A DNA stretch of 64,000 nt from Rhyacophila brunnea (GCA_022495005.1 JAGYXB010002070.1:434001-498000); one strand, 5' to 3'. Positions 35,595 through 47,694 are shown, counted from the first letter of the stretch. Numbers and translations are program-made. The notes: generated by a model not told the origin, from the letters alone.

Positions 35595-36585
35595 TGTCAT
35601 GTTATTTTATAACATAACACACTAAGCCAAGCGAAGTCTTTACGACGGCAACACTACGCAAAAGATCGGCCGGATCACGCCTGCGCACGGGATAGTTTGT
35701 ACGGAGTTCGTGATACGATTTCCGGCGCTAAACGAGATAGCGGGCTTTTTACATGAAGGTGAAGCAGGAGTCGATCTCTCAGTCTTGATCGTTCGAAGGA
35801 AGCAGACGTCTTGGCCAGTTCCGAGCCTCGGACCCGGGGGCACAGGGCTTTCGATTTCCTGACATTTTGGAGACGAGGACGATGGCCATCCGAAGGACGT
35901 CCCTCCACGCCAGGAGATCGGAGGAACTCCACGGTCCCCACACGTTTGAAGACGGACCCCTCGATTCCGTCCCGGAAGGAATCGAGGGCAGCGAAGAGGC
36001 TGAAGAGCCTTTTGTGTAATTGGTATTTATTGTTCTTTTATGTTACGGTCCACTGAATTAGTCTTTGTTTCGAACTAGCTTTTGGGTTTTTGTTCTAATT
36101 TGTTTAAATATTATATCGCATTAGGTGCTCGTGATTCACTTGAGTAATTATACATCTTTATACACTGTAGCCCGCAAGTGATCTCATTTATTAATTATAC
36201 ACTTGTTGAAATTTCTCTACTTGCTTTTCATTTAATTATCTTTATCACTATTGTCTCTATGCATCATCATAGAGTGGCGCTCAAATCCTAGATATTTATA
36301 TTTATTCCATCTTTATGTACTTTATTATTATACAGGAACCTACACGAATGAGTATAGTAACCGGACAGGTAACTGAGGTCCTAGAGGTAAAAGTCAAACC
36401 ACCCACGACCCTGCTTCCATATTTCCCCGAGTCTCATGCTCATCCCCATCCTATCCCATTCCATATCCCATATCCACTCCTCTTTTCCCTACGTGACAAT
36501 TCGATCAATTGTCACCATTCCCACCTATTCCCTACATCCCCATCCCATCCTTCCTAAATCCCCCTGTCAAAATCAGAATATGACA
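35595..36585. mobile_element. 991-bp solo LTR of a retrotransposon
   Basis: The element starts TGTCAT and ends ATGACA, the short inverted ends of an LTR, between direct AGGT repeats. The homologous sequence near 41.2 kb lacks it and keeps one AGGT, which is direct evidence of insertion. It is GC-rich at 35640-36010, unlike its surroundings. A 45-codon frame there (35882-36019, MAIRRTSLHARRSEELHGPH) has no known domain and is probably chance. No internal gag or pol remains, so recombination between two LTRs left this solo copy. A 4-bp duplication fits Gypsy-like integrases, but the family cannot be fixed from the LTR alone. Confidence 0.8.
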
Positions 36586-36589
36586 AGGT
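36586..36589 (+). repeat. AGGT target-site duplication, right
   Basis: Second copy of the duplicated target directly after ATGACA. Confidence 0.85.
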
Positions 36590-37200
36590 ACCTATGCGAA
36601 TTGCTTTATTATTTCTATGGTACCTACTAGTGACAGCTAACTATATCAAAATATTCTAATGTTTTACAGTTCATTCCATCACTATAATCATTCCACCCCA
36701 TCACACGATCAGTATTAATTAAAAGTATTAAAGTAGGAACTTACCCGATTCACTTGTTCCGAATAAGAATAACTCTGTTGCGGATCTTCATAAATATCTT
36801 CAATTAGCTCAGTCTTGATGTCAATTAGCTTAGTATCTGTCGTCAATGTTATAATTGTCGGGTCTGAAACAATATTCTGAAAAACAAAACATGTAAAATC
36901 AAGATTATTTTTAAGAAGACCGACATTAGGTGTGAAGCTCGACCACACATTTGAAGGGTCTCGGCTCTTACACTTTGCAATGTGGGCATGGTTTCTGTCG
37001 TTATCTGACGGCAAACTCCATTAAGATATAATGGTAACAAGCATATTGTCAACAGTACTAATCTGCTAATGTTTGAACTGTCAATGTCAATTCATACGCA
37101 TTATAAATTAATTTTAAATAAAACAAAATAATATTATGAATATAATTATGCATATAACGCCATAAGGACACCTCTAAGTGGAGGAAACTTAGTGTGTGTT
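36590..37200. repeat. duplicated segment, copy 1 (partner 41209-41745)
   Basis: Shared text includes acctatgc(g/a)aattg, the block around ctcttacactttgcaatg, cgttatctgacggcaaac and gacacctctaagtggagga. The copy at 41.2 kb lacks 36.64-36.93 kb (with its exon) and carries an extra MITE (41310-41503). Confidence 0.75.
36745..36876 (-). CDS. ZF-D: putative internal exon (exon-2 type)
   Basis: A 44-codon phase-0 exon between tttttcag and gtaagt encodes NIVSDPTIITLTTDTKLIDI, then KTELIEDIYEDPQQSYSYSE and QVNR. Its length equals that of exon 2 (44 codons) and the layout is alike: threonine-rich start, DIKTE psi-K-x-E motif, acidic E-x-x-E-D block, DPQ, SYSE end. It is a diverged exon 2. It lies between the finger-like exon at 38.2-38.5 kb and ZF-D exon 4 on the same strand, so it is placed in ZF-D. 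No stop or shift is seen. Confidence 0.55.
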
Positions 37201-38219
37201 GCAATTTAAATGAGCGTCAGTGCATAAACCGAGAGCAGTTGTCAGAACGAAGGACAAGCTTAAAATGACGTATTCTTGACACTTGTTTAACTTTATCCCA
37301 TATTACTCTACATCCAAAATAGGTTGCCTGTTATTTCACACCAGAAGGTATTTCAGTTCCCATGAATTATATGTTTCCTGGTCACTCAATGCTGTTTAAA
37401 TATGAGACGGTGACATACGAAGTCAGTGAAGAGGCTATAATTAGTTGTCCACAAAACCTCTGTAAGCACTGTCAAAAAATAATGTACCAAAACCACATGA
37501 GTAGCAAGAGATGGAAAATCATTTTATTCAGCATTAAGTTGATTATGATGGAGGGTACGAGTATAAATATGAATTACAGTGAAACTGGTGACTTAGGTGA
37601 ATAAAGAAATATGTGATTACCTTATATTTTAAGAATTGATCGGGCCAATTATGGTGGCTCTATGTTTCCCTATACTTCCCTCCAGCTCAAATCCCAGCTA
37701 TTGCCAGATATTGAATAACATTCAGTTACCTTATGACAACGGGCGCGTGTAGACTTATTACAGCTATACCGTCTTTTATTGAGTAATTTAAACATACAGA
37801 CTGATTCCAAAAATAAAGTGCATACCACGAGCGTGTCCAGTGTAACCGTCGTGGAAGCCATAATTCTAACCAAGTCTCCGTGAAAACTCCGTTAATCAAA
37901 CCACTTGTATACGTGTTACCGGTACAGGGTGTTTCCTCATTTAGCATAACATTCGTCAAAATTGTACTGTGCAAGGACTAGAGAGCATGCACCAAGGATC
38001 AGCTTTAACAAGATCATAGAACATCATAAAAGGTCAGTGGTTGGCATCCTACGTCTAACCGTGCCCTCTCGGTATCCACATCCACCATCACAATCATTCC
38101 ACTAATCAATTATTACAGTCTACTATGAAAAACGCAACCATATATATTTCATACAATTTCGAAGTGTTTAAATTAACAAATATAAAATAAGTAAAGGTAG
38201 CAATGGCAATGGAACATAC
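36877..38219. other. intron-like region with an unassigned plus-strand frame
   Basis: An 80-codon frame at 37362-37604 (+) contains CPQNLCKHCQKIMYQNH, a cysteine/histidine cluster, but there is no family match and nothing like it elsewhere in the window. Otherwise no gene is seen. Confidence 0.25.
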
Positions 38220-38540
38220 CTGTGAATCGTTATTGAACATTGACGAATCCGAGCGTTCACCAAACCCTTGGAAGGCTTGTGCTCGAAGGAGAGCCACTTC
38301 ATTATAAGTCAGAGATACGTCATGCATACACTTGTGGTAGGTCAGAATTTTTTTTGAAGAGAAAAATGCACAACACACGTTGCATACAAAATTGTTCAGA
38401 TAAAAGGAATCTCTTGTCAATTTTAAACATATTTCTTTATCGGAAGCATTCACTATTTCCTGCTTAATGTCATGTTCGTGTATTGTAATTGCATCGTACG
38501 GCATTGCGGCTTGTATCTTAGGAATTTCGTGTGCTCCGGG
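38220..38540 (-). CDS. ZF-D: putative exon with single C2H2-like finger
   Basis: A 107-codon phase-0 exon between a ttcag acceptor and gtatgt. It encodes PGAHEIPKIQAAMPYDAITI, HEHDIKQEIVN, then FVCNVCCAFFSSKKILTYHKC, a finger of the same atypical F-type as exon 4 (NFVCSFCFDFFAS...LKLHKAC) but with H-x4-H spacing. It ends FQGFGERSDSSMFNNDSQ. PYDAITIHEHDIKQE matches PYDEIQIDYQDIKKE of exon 4, so this exon is a diverged copy of the exon 4 front without an array. It either belongs to ZF-D or represents a separate older gene. Confidence 0.6.
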
Positions 38541-41309
38541 CTGAAAAAAATGAAGAGAATGTTCCTTGAATTATTTTATTACGAATATTGTCATAAATAT
38601 TGTACATTTTAAGGCTACCGACGAGCCTACCTATCTTGAATAATCAACTTAGCTTTCCTAATAGCCCATTGCTATATCCTATAATATGGTGGTTTATTTA
38701 CAATATACAATCATTATGTATGTAGGTGTGTGGATATAGGTATGGATACGTGTGTATACAAATATATATTAGGTGGGTTTATTTGTTGACATGTAATAGT
38801 AAAAAATAATATTATAAAAAAGTAGGTGTCATGTAAGAATATTATTGAAAATTATTTGTTGAACTGATAAAGACTGATATGATAGATATTTTAACTCGAT
38901 AGTTAACTCCATTAATTCCCAATTCGTTACCATTGTTCCCAAAATGGACGATTTTACACCTCTTGAGTGCAGTATTTTTATTGCTTATAATTACTAATGA
39001 TCTATTATTAGGTTTTGACGATTTATTAGTCATTTTATCGATATATAATTGCGCTACCTATAATATAAGTCGGCCATCGTTGTGTGCCATGGAGCAGTAT
39101 TTATATTTTATACATTTAAAATAAAAATGCATCCGACAATTAAATTTGTGTTCTCGTAGACAACGAGCTATAGCAGGTTAGAATTTTAGGATACCTACTC
39201 ATTTCAAGTTGACATTTCAGTCAATGTGTTTCTGTTTTGGAGACAAGTGTCAAGTGTGGTAGGTATTGAATTAATTTTAGATACTGGCATAAATGATTAA
39301 TTGTCGGAAATCGCGATTCATGTGCGGCCTTTTGTTTCGCCTGCAGTCACTGCATGAAGAAACATGCTAGAAGTGAAAGTAAGGAAAGGGAGGCGGTTTC
39401 AGCATATGCTCGCATTCAGCCATGCATGCTATTTCCTAACCCTGTAGAATATTAATTGGGAAAAAAATATATTATTACTGACAATACTTCCCTTTGTCAT
39501 CTGAGGTTGTCGCTGGAGTTTTTTCTACATTAGAAAAAATATAATAAAATAAAGTGTGTTTTTTATACTCAAAGGTAAGATTTTCACTGCAGCTAATATT
39601 GTGATTTATGTTTTGTACTTGAGTTTCGTATTTTTTTTTACTTATTCGATTAAACAGAGTGTTAAAAACGAAAACTTTTATATCATAAATTTAACTTCAC
39701 CCTTTCGCTGTTGGTATATACACAAATTTTCTTAAAAATACAGTACCCGGGGCACATTCAGCAATAACCCCTGGGGTACAATCAGCATGGGTGAATCTGC
39801 CCCTAAAAGATGTTAACATTACTGTAATGTTGTTTGAGATGGTTAGAATGGGAAGAAAAAAAAATATACTATGAGAAACATCTTTTCAAATACTTCTTCA
39901 AAGAATAAAAGACCTAAATATTCATCCTCCTCTAGTGATTTTGATTCTGACATGATGCTTAAGTCAGATGATTCATTATGTCTAGCGAGTGCAGAATAGG
40001 ACGATATACTCTTATGTGATAGTGGAATATTGGACGATGAAGTGATCGAAAAAGAGGATTATTTGATAATCAAATTTTTGACGAAGTCTACGAGTGTTTA
40101 CTATGTGGGAAATGTGATGAGAAAATGGATTCTGATTATGTGATCAAATGTTTACGCTGTAAGAGTGTAAGGGACCAACTTCGTACAAATTCTTATATCC
40201 ATTAATAGACGATATCGCATCTATAAATCGCAATGACGTTGTTGCGAAATCGCTGCAACCTGTACAGGCAAATGGAACAGCAGGAACAATGCAATCATGA
40301 ACATTTATGTATGATTTTTCTAATTTTAATATAAAAATAAATAATATCATACATATTATGTCCTGTTTTATATTTTTCTATATTCCACAAATCATTTAAA
40401 ATAAAGATTGACATTATTTTATCTATTTTTTCAATTAACCTTACAATTTTACAGTGGCCGAATCTACCTCCCTGAAACATGAAATGGCTGAAAAATGAAA
40501 TGGCCCATAGCCAGGATTTTTTTCTACAGCATATATTTTTATGTTGAACTTAACTTAAAAAAAATAAACTATTTTCTTAGTTAGGTAAATGTATAAACTA
40601 CTAGAGAAACTCATTTTTATGTGGAAATATTATATTCCCAGGCTGTGAAAAATAGTCTTGTGAAAAGTGGCTGAAGGCGTCCCCCTCACCCCTATAGAAT
40701 GTCGCATGGATAACAACTTAGGGGTAGGTACATCCAGTGTGCATGGGATTCAGAATGGCCCGAATCATGGCAGTATAAAACCATAGCAAACACAATGTTT
40801 ACATAGGTACCTACTAAAACATTCAACATTGTCAAGTTGTTCGTTTTGTTTTTATAAATAAAACATCGGCTTTCATTTATTCACTTTGAGGAATCGAAAC
40901 GAATGGTTGTTCAATGGGATATATAACGGTTGAATTTGAGCTGTTTTATGTTATCTGAGCACTTGACCAAATGGCGTTGAATTGTTTAAAGTGCATTTTT
41001 CGACAATGTATGCATTTAAAGTAGGTAGCACTCTCTCACAACTTATTTTATTCGAATACTTTACCCAGTAGGTACATATTTTTAAAGTACCTATTTCAGT
41101 AATAGGTATGTTTTACGAATAGTACCTATACTTAATAGGTATTGACATTGTATTGCTCTTCATTGCAGAAAAGACAAGAAAAATCTAAAAATTATTAAGT
41201 AGGTACCTATGCAAATTGTTTTATTACTTCTATTGTACCGACAAACACGTGAAGGTCGACCACACACTTGAGGGGTCTCAGCTCTTACACTCTGCAATGA
41301 GGACATGTA
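38541..41309. other. mostly non-coding; possible transposase tail at 39.88-40.17 kb
   Basis: A plus-strand run reads SDFDSDMMLKSDDSLCLASA, a stop, then DEVIEKEDYLIIKFLTKSTS with VYYVGNVM. After a frameshift comes MDSDYVIKCLRCKS. Acidic tails followed by (D/E)(D/Y)xLIxF....YYVGxV occur at the C-terminus of some pogo/Tigger-like (DDE_1) transposases, so this may be the end of such a gene, badly decayed. Nothing else is recognised. Confidence 0.3.
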
Positions 41310-41503
41310 GGTCTATTCAATACTTATCAAATGCTTAAGTGGTAAAGTGATAAATATTATCAAACGTTGGGTAGGTAGATTTGCAACAATTACAACCAAA
41401 GTATTGTAATTATTGTTACAATAAGTGATAATACTTTTATACAAACCTACCCTTAGTTTGATAATATTTATCACTTTATCGGTCGAAAGGTATAGAATAG
41501 ACC
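41310..41503. mobile_element. 194-bp palindromic MITE
   Basis: The block starts ggtctattcaatact and ends gtatagaatagacc (inverted). Inside it, arms of about 40 bp around taaagtgataaatattatca fold back on each other (41343-41478). The duplicate at 36.97-36.99 kb passes from ctttgcaatgtgggcatg to gtcgttatc without it. It is a short non-autonomous DNA element. No coding capacity. Confidence 0.7.
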
Positions 41504-42088
41504 CAATGGTGTGTATATCGTTATCTAACGCCAAACTTGAATAAGAACGATTATTTTAAAATATAGTGACAAAAAGCATATTTCAAACAATACTAATATA
41601 CGATAATCTTTGAATAATTATTTATCAATGTCAATTCATACCTATTATAAATTAATTTAAAATATAACAAAATAATATTACTAATATAATTATGGAGATA
41701 TCATAAGGACACCTCTGAGTGGAGGAGACTGGTCCATACTCAATCATGTCGACCAATTTAATCGCCATTTTGTATTAGCCCTATAATAAGAATACGTAAT
41801 GTTAATTCAAAGCGAACGCACCAACGTTACCTTATCTAAATAAATCGGATTAACTATCGCTGGTATCTCATTAACAGTAATTATACCTAATCGTTGAAAG
41901 TGTTAAATAGTTTCATTCTACGGCTATTGATAAATTCTTCATTCGATTTCCAAAATATTTACATAAGTAATTCTTTCGGAAATATACTGTAATCCTGTTT
42001 ACATAAATATATAGTTGGCGTTATCAGTTGTTGATTCACTGGAGAATGTTTACCAAGGGAGAGAAGAAAATACCTTTGAAAAACTAAC

Positions 42089-42232
42089 CACGGCATCGTG
42101 GCAGGGATCATCAGCATACTCTTGTTTCATGTGAGTATTTGACTCTGGATTATTTCCCTGTAAGGAGACATCGAACCAATGTTGTTCATCTGCATCAGGT
42201 TCGAAGTCACCTGCTTCACGTTTAACGTCCAT
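42089..42232 (-). CDS. first exon (MDVKREAG...), ZF-D group
   Basis: A 48-codon start exon reads MDVKREAGDFEPDADEQHWF, then SLQGNNPESNTHMKQEYADD, and ends gccgtg|gttagttt. VKRE and MKQE are psi-K-x-E-like motifs. It is 85-90% alike by eye to the exon at 43580-43723, so the two are recent tandem duplicates. Both precede the exons at 38.2, 36.8 and 33.6 kb on the same strand and could be alternative starts of ZF-D. Confidence 0.65.
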
Positions 42233-43202
42233 TTTACGATTTGAAAGCGTTCGTTTTCAAAGATAATCGAGTCACTAATGAAGTGTAAGCGATATTGACA
42301 CCGGTATTTGACTTCCGTGATAGTAGACAATGATTTTTTGTGCCATAGACAAAGGATAACACTTTATAGTAGGTATTGCCACATTATATTAAGTAAAATA
42401 TGATGCTGCAACAAACTCAAGTTTTAGGAACAAGCTCGACGCCATACCAATTATAAAAATTCAACTCTTTAATATTGTGCTAAATATCAAGATTTGCAAT
42501 TCAAAATCACTCAAATCGCTGTCGCAAGACCAGGGTGTACGGATCATGAGACGACCATGATTACGAATAACATTTAGTTATCACGAGTTACTTCAAGACA
42601 GCCGACGGACGTAGGCTTGTTGAAGGTATCGCGCTCTGTCTGATACGATACGAAAGAGACCGTGTTAACAACAGAGTGACTCAAAATACATATTATTTTC
42701 GACCGTCGGTGTGCTAAATCTGATACGGTTTGAGCAAACGTCGCGTCTATCATTCATCTTGAACTTTCCATCATCATTCATTCCAAAACCAAGTGAGACT
42801 GTGAGAGTTGCATATCGAACCGTGCGTGAGTACGTGAACACCGAACTGACTCCGGCGAACGACAGCCCTCTCAACATAAAAAGGTCCGTGTCTGGTATCC
42901 TGTGTTAACCCCCTACCTCCTAGTTCCGTAATCCGTCCATCAGCATGCTCAAATTACAGTCCACTGCTTAAAGTGCCAACTTTTTGTTTTTCTCATTTTT
43001 ATTGATTGAATTCACCTACCATACAAAACAGACAAAGTGTTCCATTAAAAATTACGGGTTTGCAGTGTTCCATCGCAGAAAAGTTTAGGAAACTCTCTTA
43101 GGAAACGTCAGTTTTTCGCTTCATCTAATCGAATTCGTTGCCCTTTCGCACATATTTTTTTTCTGTGTTACCGTTATATAATATTAATAAATTGTTGTAT
43201 AT

Positions 43203-43352
43203 CTGATTTTCTGTGTAGCATTCGGAATAAGTAGGTTGAGAGTTATCATAATAGCTTTTCTCTACAATATCATGTTGAACTATCTCATTATCCGAGTCAA
43301 CCCGCTCAAAATCATTTTCCAATTTTACAGTTGTAAGGTGCTTTGAAGGGAT
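43203..43352 (-). pseudogene. third exon with lost splice donor, ZF-D group
   Basis: A 50-codon exon-3 relative: after a tttttag acceptor it reads IPSKHLTTVKLENDFERVDS, then NEIVQHDIVEKSYYDNSQPT and ends CYTENQ. Relatives end CAG|GTATAT; here CAG is followed by ATATAC, so the donor G is missing. Without a donor the reading would run into the intron (16 more codons to a stop at 43125). The coding part itself is open. Confidence 0.6.
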
Positions 43353-43579
43353 CTAAAAAATCATTGATTGTATAAATAAAAAAGGATATCAATATCTTCT
43401 TATGACGATAATAAACTTTATTCCTGTTTACTGATATCGCTAGCGTCATTATAGTATGTTGATTGTCTGAATTACAATATTATTTATTACCTACACAAAT
43501 ATTATGGTTGGAAAAAAACTATCACTAATAATTTATCAGGTAGGCAGTTTTTATAATAAATATCCTTTGAAAAACTAAC

Positions 43580-43723
43580 CTCGGCAGCGTGGTAGGGGTC
43601 ATTAACGAACTCTTGTTTGATGCGAGTATTTGATTCAGGGTTATTTCCCTGTAAGGACACATCGAACCGATGTTCCTCATTTGCATCGGGTTGGAAGTCA
43701 CTTGCTTCACGTTTTACGTCCAT
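43580..43723 (-). CDS. first exon (MDVKREAS...), ZF-D group
   Basis: A 48-codon start exon reads MDVKREASDFQPDANEEHRF and ends gccgag|gttagttt. It carries VKRE and IKQE motifs. The start codon lies in the family context cgtaaaATGG. The next exon downstream on the strand is the donor-less exon 3 at 43203-43352. Its start lies 445 bp from the divergent start exon at 44168, so the two may share a promoter region. Confidence 0.65.
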
Positions 43724-44167
43724 TTTACGCTTTGTAAAATGTTATTTCTCCAAGATTATCGAGTCACACCAATGAACAACTAGGTACCTACTGTAAAACA
43801 TGAACCAATATGGCAGCCGTGATTATAGAAAGTGACGCGCTGGGCGGGTATGACCAGTAAATAAAAAGAGAGATATGACCAACGACAAGAAAAAGTAATA
43901 AATTGTAGAATAACACTTCACGCGAAAAAGGAATTGCAAACCATATCCCAAGGACTTCAAAGTCAACATGAATAAGAAGAATTTCATCGGTATGTAAGAC
44001 TCCTTTCATTAGTTTATATGGCCTAGTTGAATATTAATTCATTGGTATTTCTTTTATATAACTTCTTATATACTGGCAATACAATTCAATTTTTACATAT
44101 AAGACCAAACGTCTATTGTCACGACTGCCAATAATTTACATTGTCCAATTGTTTTAAACCCGTAGCA

Positions 44168-44317
44168 ATGGAAGTGAAACGCGAAGCAGATGAAACTGAA
44201 TCTTATTCAGAAGGGCATCAATGGTTTGACGTGCCAATACTACATCCAAACAGCTCAGGCGACGGCATTTGTAATATAAAACAAGGGAATGTCGTCGGTG
44301 ACATGTGCTCACTTGAG
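44168..44317 (+). CDS. first exon (MEVKREAD...), ZF-E group
   Basis: A 50-codon start exon encodes MEVKREADETESYSEGHQWF, then ICNIKQGNVVGD, and ends cttgag|gttagttt. VKRE is kept, while the usual IKQE has become IKQG. Upstream it shares tctattgtcac..ctg.caat with the 5' flanks at 10168 and 45140. It may be an alternative first exon of ZF-E or an unpaired relic. Confidence 0.6.
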
Positions 44318-45207
44318 GTTAGTTTTAGTGAAATGTAATTTTCTAATCGTTTGGGGTTTGTTTTCCCATTCAGACGACTTAAGCCGCTTAGTCTTGATAA
44401 ATAGCATCTTGGAAGCATTCGCGCGTGCCGAAAATATAATTAATGATACCTACCAACTAACAGATGCGGACGATAATTATTTTAAAATGGAGGTGCCTAC
44501 GTATTTAAATCTACTGGTTATTGACAAAGCACAAAAAATTCTGTTGGTGTTTTGAAATGTGCTTGCAAGACAATGTAATATAATATTCGACATGTTTTTT
44601 TATTTATAATCCATTTACTATGCCATTTATCACCTTTAGTTGACGATTGGTAAATTACCTACGATTTACCTGAAGGAGTTTCGAATATCATTTTCATTAA
44701 ATATGGTTAGCTATGCAACAAAGGGAGCAGTAGCGAACTATTATTGATATATATACTTAATAATACTATATAATATATATTTATGGTACGCATAAAATGG
44801 TATGATTTATTTTGTATTAACGTAGATACATTATACCATATTACCTATAATGTAGTTGTAGGTAGGTAACGATTTTGTTCATAATTTCGTCATCAGCATT
44901 CAGACCTACAAACTTATCTGAGGATGGGATGGGAAAGCCATTGTCGAAAACAACCCAATCAAGACTCGTAACTGGACAAAATCTGACATTCGAATGAAAT
45001 TTTCAAAAAGGCGTCCAGCATTGTTCGTAGTTCCTTTTTGGCCATTCTATAAATAAGTTTGTACGTCTGTAAAGTTGTCGCAGTGACAATGCAGATGTTT
45101 TGTCTATGGCCGAGAGATGAATATAGTTTAGTCAATTGTCTATTGTCACGTCTGTCAATCTACTTACCGAGTCTTGTGACATTTTTGCGTCAATTAAACT
45201 TCGTAAA

Positions 45208-45348
45208 ATGGATATAAAACGTGAACTTGATGCTTTTGAAGATGGGCAGCAATGGTTAGATGATGTGCCAATAATCCATCCAAACAATCCGCTTACAAAC
45301 ATTTGTATAAAGCAGGAGAATGCTTACGATGTCTACAGCAATATTGAG
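45208..45348 (+). CDS. ZF-E: first exon (MDIKRELDAFEDG...)
   Basis: A 47-codon start exon: MDIKRELDAFEDGQQWLDDV, then ICIKQENAYD, ending attgag|gttaggtt. It is almost the same as the ZF-B start exon at 10236, with a small in-frame difference in the middle. Both psi-K-x-E motifs are intact. The start context and about 300 bp upstream are shared with ZF-B through the segmental duplication. Confidence 0.7.
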
Positions 45349-45736
45349 GTTAGGTTTTCTAAACTTATTAATCATTGTAAACAAATGTTTTTTCTAAGTT
45401 GAAGTGGTTTCTTAATGATGCAAATAAAACAGTTACGTGACATATTGGACTTCACTAACTGAAACATGCAATAACACTTATACACCGCTGTGTTGACACT
45501 TAAGTAATAACGATTGTTTGACAAAGTACCTACCTATAGGTTCTGCGTCTCTAAGGCTGCAGGCTAACTACTCTCATTCATATAAAGACAGCTGTCGGAC
45601 GTTTATTGATTATAGCGAGACTGTCGAACAGTGATAATAGGTCACATGCAGAAACGCCCATGTTTTTGCGCTCAACGCATAATAACAATATAGGCGTAAA
45701 CACGTATCATAAAATACCTTCTGTCCTGTTTTTCAG

Positions 45737-45868
45737 AGCCCTGTAACCAGCCTTGCCACTGTTAAACCAGAGATTGATCCTCTCCTAGTTGATTTGAAAG
45801 AAGAATTTGTTGAAGACAGTGATCCGCAACCTGGCTGCTCATATTCAAAATGCGAGCCAATAAATCAG
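45737..45868 (+). CDS. ZF-E: second exon
   Basis: 44 codons between ttcag and gtgctt: SPVTSLATVKPEIDPLLVDL, then KEEFVEDSDPQPGCSYSKCE and PINQ. It is open, phase 0 on both sides, and closest to the exon at 60872-61003. VKPE replaces VKTE and keeps the psi-K-x-E form. Confidence 0.7.
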
Positions 45869-47694
45869 GTGCTTACATACTTATACAATATTGTGTAATA
45901 TACATATATCATGCTTGTAAGTGATCATGTCTTTTTGGTTCCGTTATTATTATACCATTGAATTCAAAGTGTATTTTTAAGAATATGTTTTATATAAATT
46001 TATCGTAACGAACAAAACGGTACATAATATATCAAATGTTAAGATTTTAGCTTCTTCGGTGCTTTGTTTTAGGATAGGTACTAGATTTGCGAAGATTACT
46101 CCCTGTTATTTCGATATTTCGTATTTTATTATTGACATTCATTAAGTGTGTCTCATAAATGTGTTACATATTATTAATCCCAGTACTGTGCGCATCTACA
46201 GCGATGTTTTGTTCTGCACATTTACTATTTTGGAGCAATGTTTCATGTCAAGTATTAAGTATTATTGTTTAATGTGTGAGGTGTAGCGAATTACGAAATA
46301 AAATCTGGTCTTATGTTCAATACGAAGGTACCGAAACATTTGATATGATCGTGCAAGTAAAATTATTGTAAAATTCCCGGGATTTTCACATCACTACTTA
46401 GGTAGGTACTTACTTACGTGTGAAACAGGATTCTAGCCAAGTGTTTTTCTAGATAAGTATTATAATAACTAGTTTCTATACACCGGGTAGCAGTGTCACC
46501 AATCAAAATTCTTGTAGTTGGGCTCGATGCTTTCAATATGTAATGCGCAAACAGGAAAAAGAGTGTGTTTGCTGTGCTGTTGCCGTGCGTTACAGACAGA
46601 TAAATCAAGGCAAATCTAATATAATGTATTTGAAAATGTCTGTAATTAGTTATCAATGCTCTCAAAGTGTTATGAGTTATATTGTGGAGTGTATTTACAA
46701 ACTAAATTAAGCACATGTAATGGTACGTGGGGTGGCGAAAATTCGATTTACCTACATATTTTAACTAAGGATTGTAATAATATATTTCGTATTAACGAAA
46801 TGACTATGCTATCACAGATTTTTTGTCATTAGGTTCATTTCTTTATTGACTAACTTTATGGTAGGCAGGCTTAGTTTTTGCAACACAAGTATTTATTGGT
46901 CGAAAACAATCGATTTTTTTGGACATATCTATTGAGGTGTAACTTTTTAATAGACGGCAAAGATCTGTTGATCCACTAACACACTTTATTACACACACAA
47001 TTCTTCGGTACACCATATTATATCTTCATAAGAAGACACTTATATTATGCTTTTATTTTCTTTTGATGTTCACATTCACATTGATGTTATTAGGAGTTCA
47101 CTGTTTTATTAATTGGCTGAACTGTGGATTCGGGGAATGTGAATACAAGATATATTTTCTATCCTTTTCGCACGAGGTATAATAGGGTAACTTCCGCAAA
47201 CGTTAAAATGTATGTAATAATTTCACCTTCCGTAAACTGTAGTCTTATTTCAATGAAAATAATTACGTATGACTGACAATGGTTAATGTCAGATGTTAAT
47301 AGCCTACCTCTACTCTTCGCCACTGGGCCCCGATTACTATTGTTTGATAAAAATAGATGGGAGACTGGTGTTGTATTATGAATCCCCATACGGTCAAGTG
47401 AATACATTTAGCCAGATTCCGTACTATCTTACGCATCCCTTAGAAATCTGCATCAATAATATATGTACTGTTGGAAACATAAGCAATCGTCTGAAATTAT
47501 ATATTTTGGATTCATGCGTATTCACTTCAAATAAACAAACTGATATAACTTTTCAGTACACCCATTCTGTCTCTAAATTCTAGCCTCTGTATTTAAATAT
47601 TCTTACATATCTTTAAGGTATGAGATTTTATTAATATTATTCTCTAATATACCTATATATGTTGTTTAATGCAATATGCTCCACGTTCTTTTAG

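Larger units (their letters stand above)
44905..47058 (+). repeat. segmental duplication, copy 2 (exons 1-2 of ZF-E)
   Basis: It matches 9.9-11.86 kb (+) and 61.09-58.6 kb (-). Similarity stops at about 47058, just before the place where copies 1 and 3 have exon 3, so exon 3 is missing here. It gives an empty site for the element at 59214-60298 (position about 46437). Confidence 0.8.

Noticed and set aside
35811..36056. GC-rich gene at 35.7-36.0 kb
   Set aside because: The open frames lie wholly inside the solo LTR (35595-36585) and match no protein family.
46414..46665. Protein gene conserved between 46.5 kb and 59.1 kb (FFLFAHYILKASSPTTRILI)
   Set aside because: The frame is shared because both lie in recent segmental duplicates. 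It sits in an intron of the zinc-finger model, has no family match, and copy 1 lacks it.
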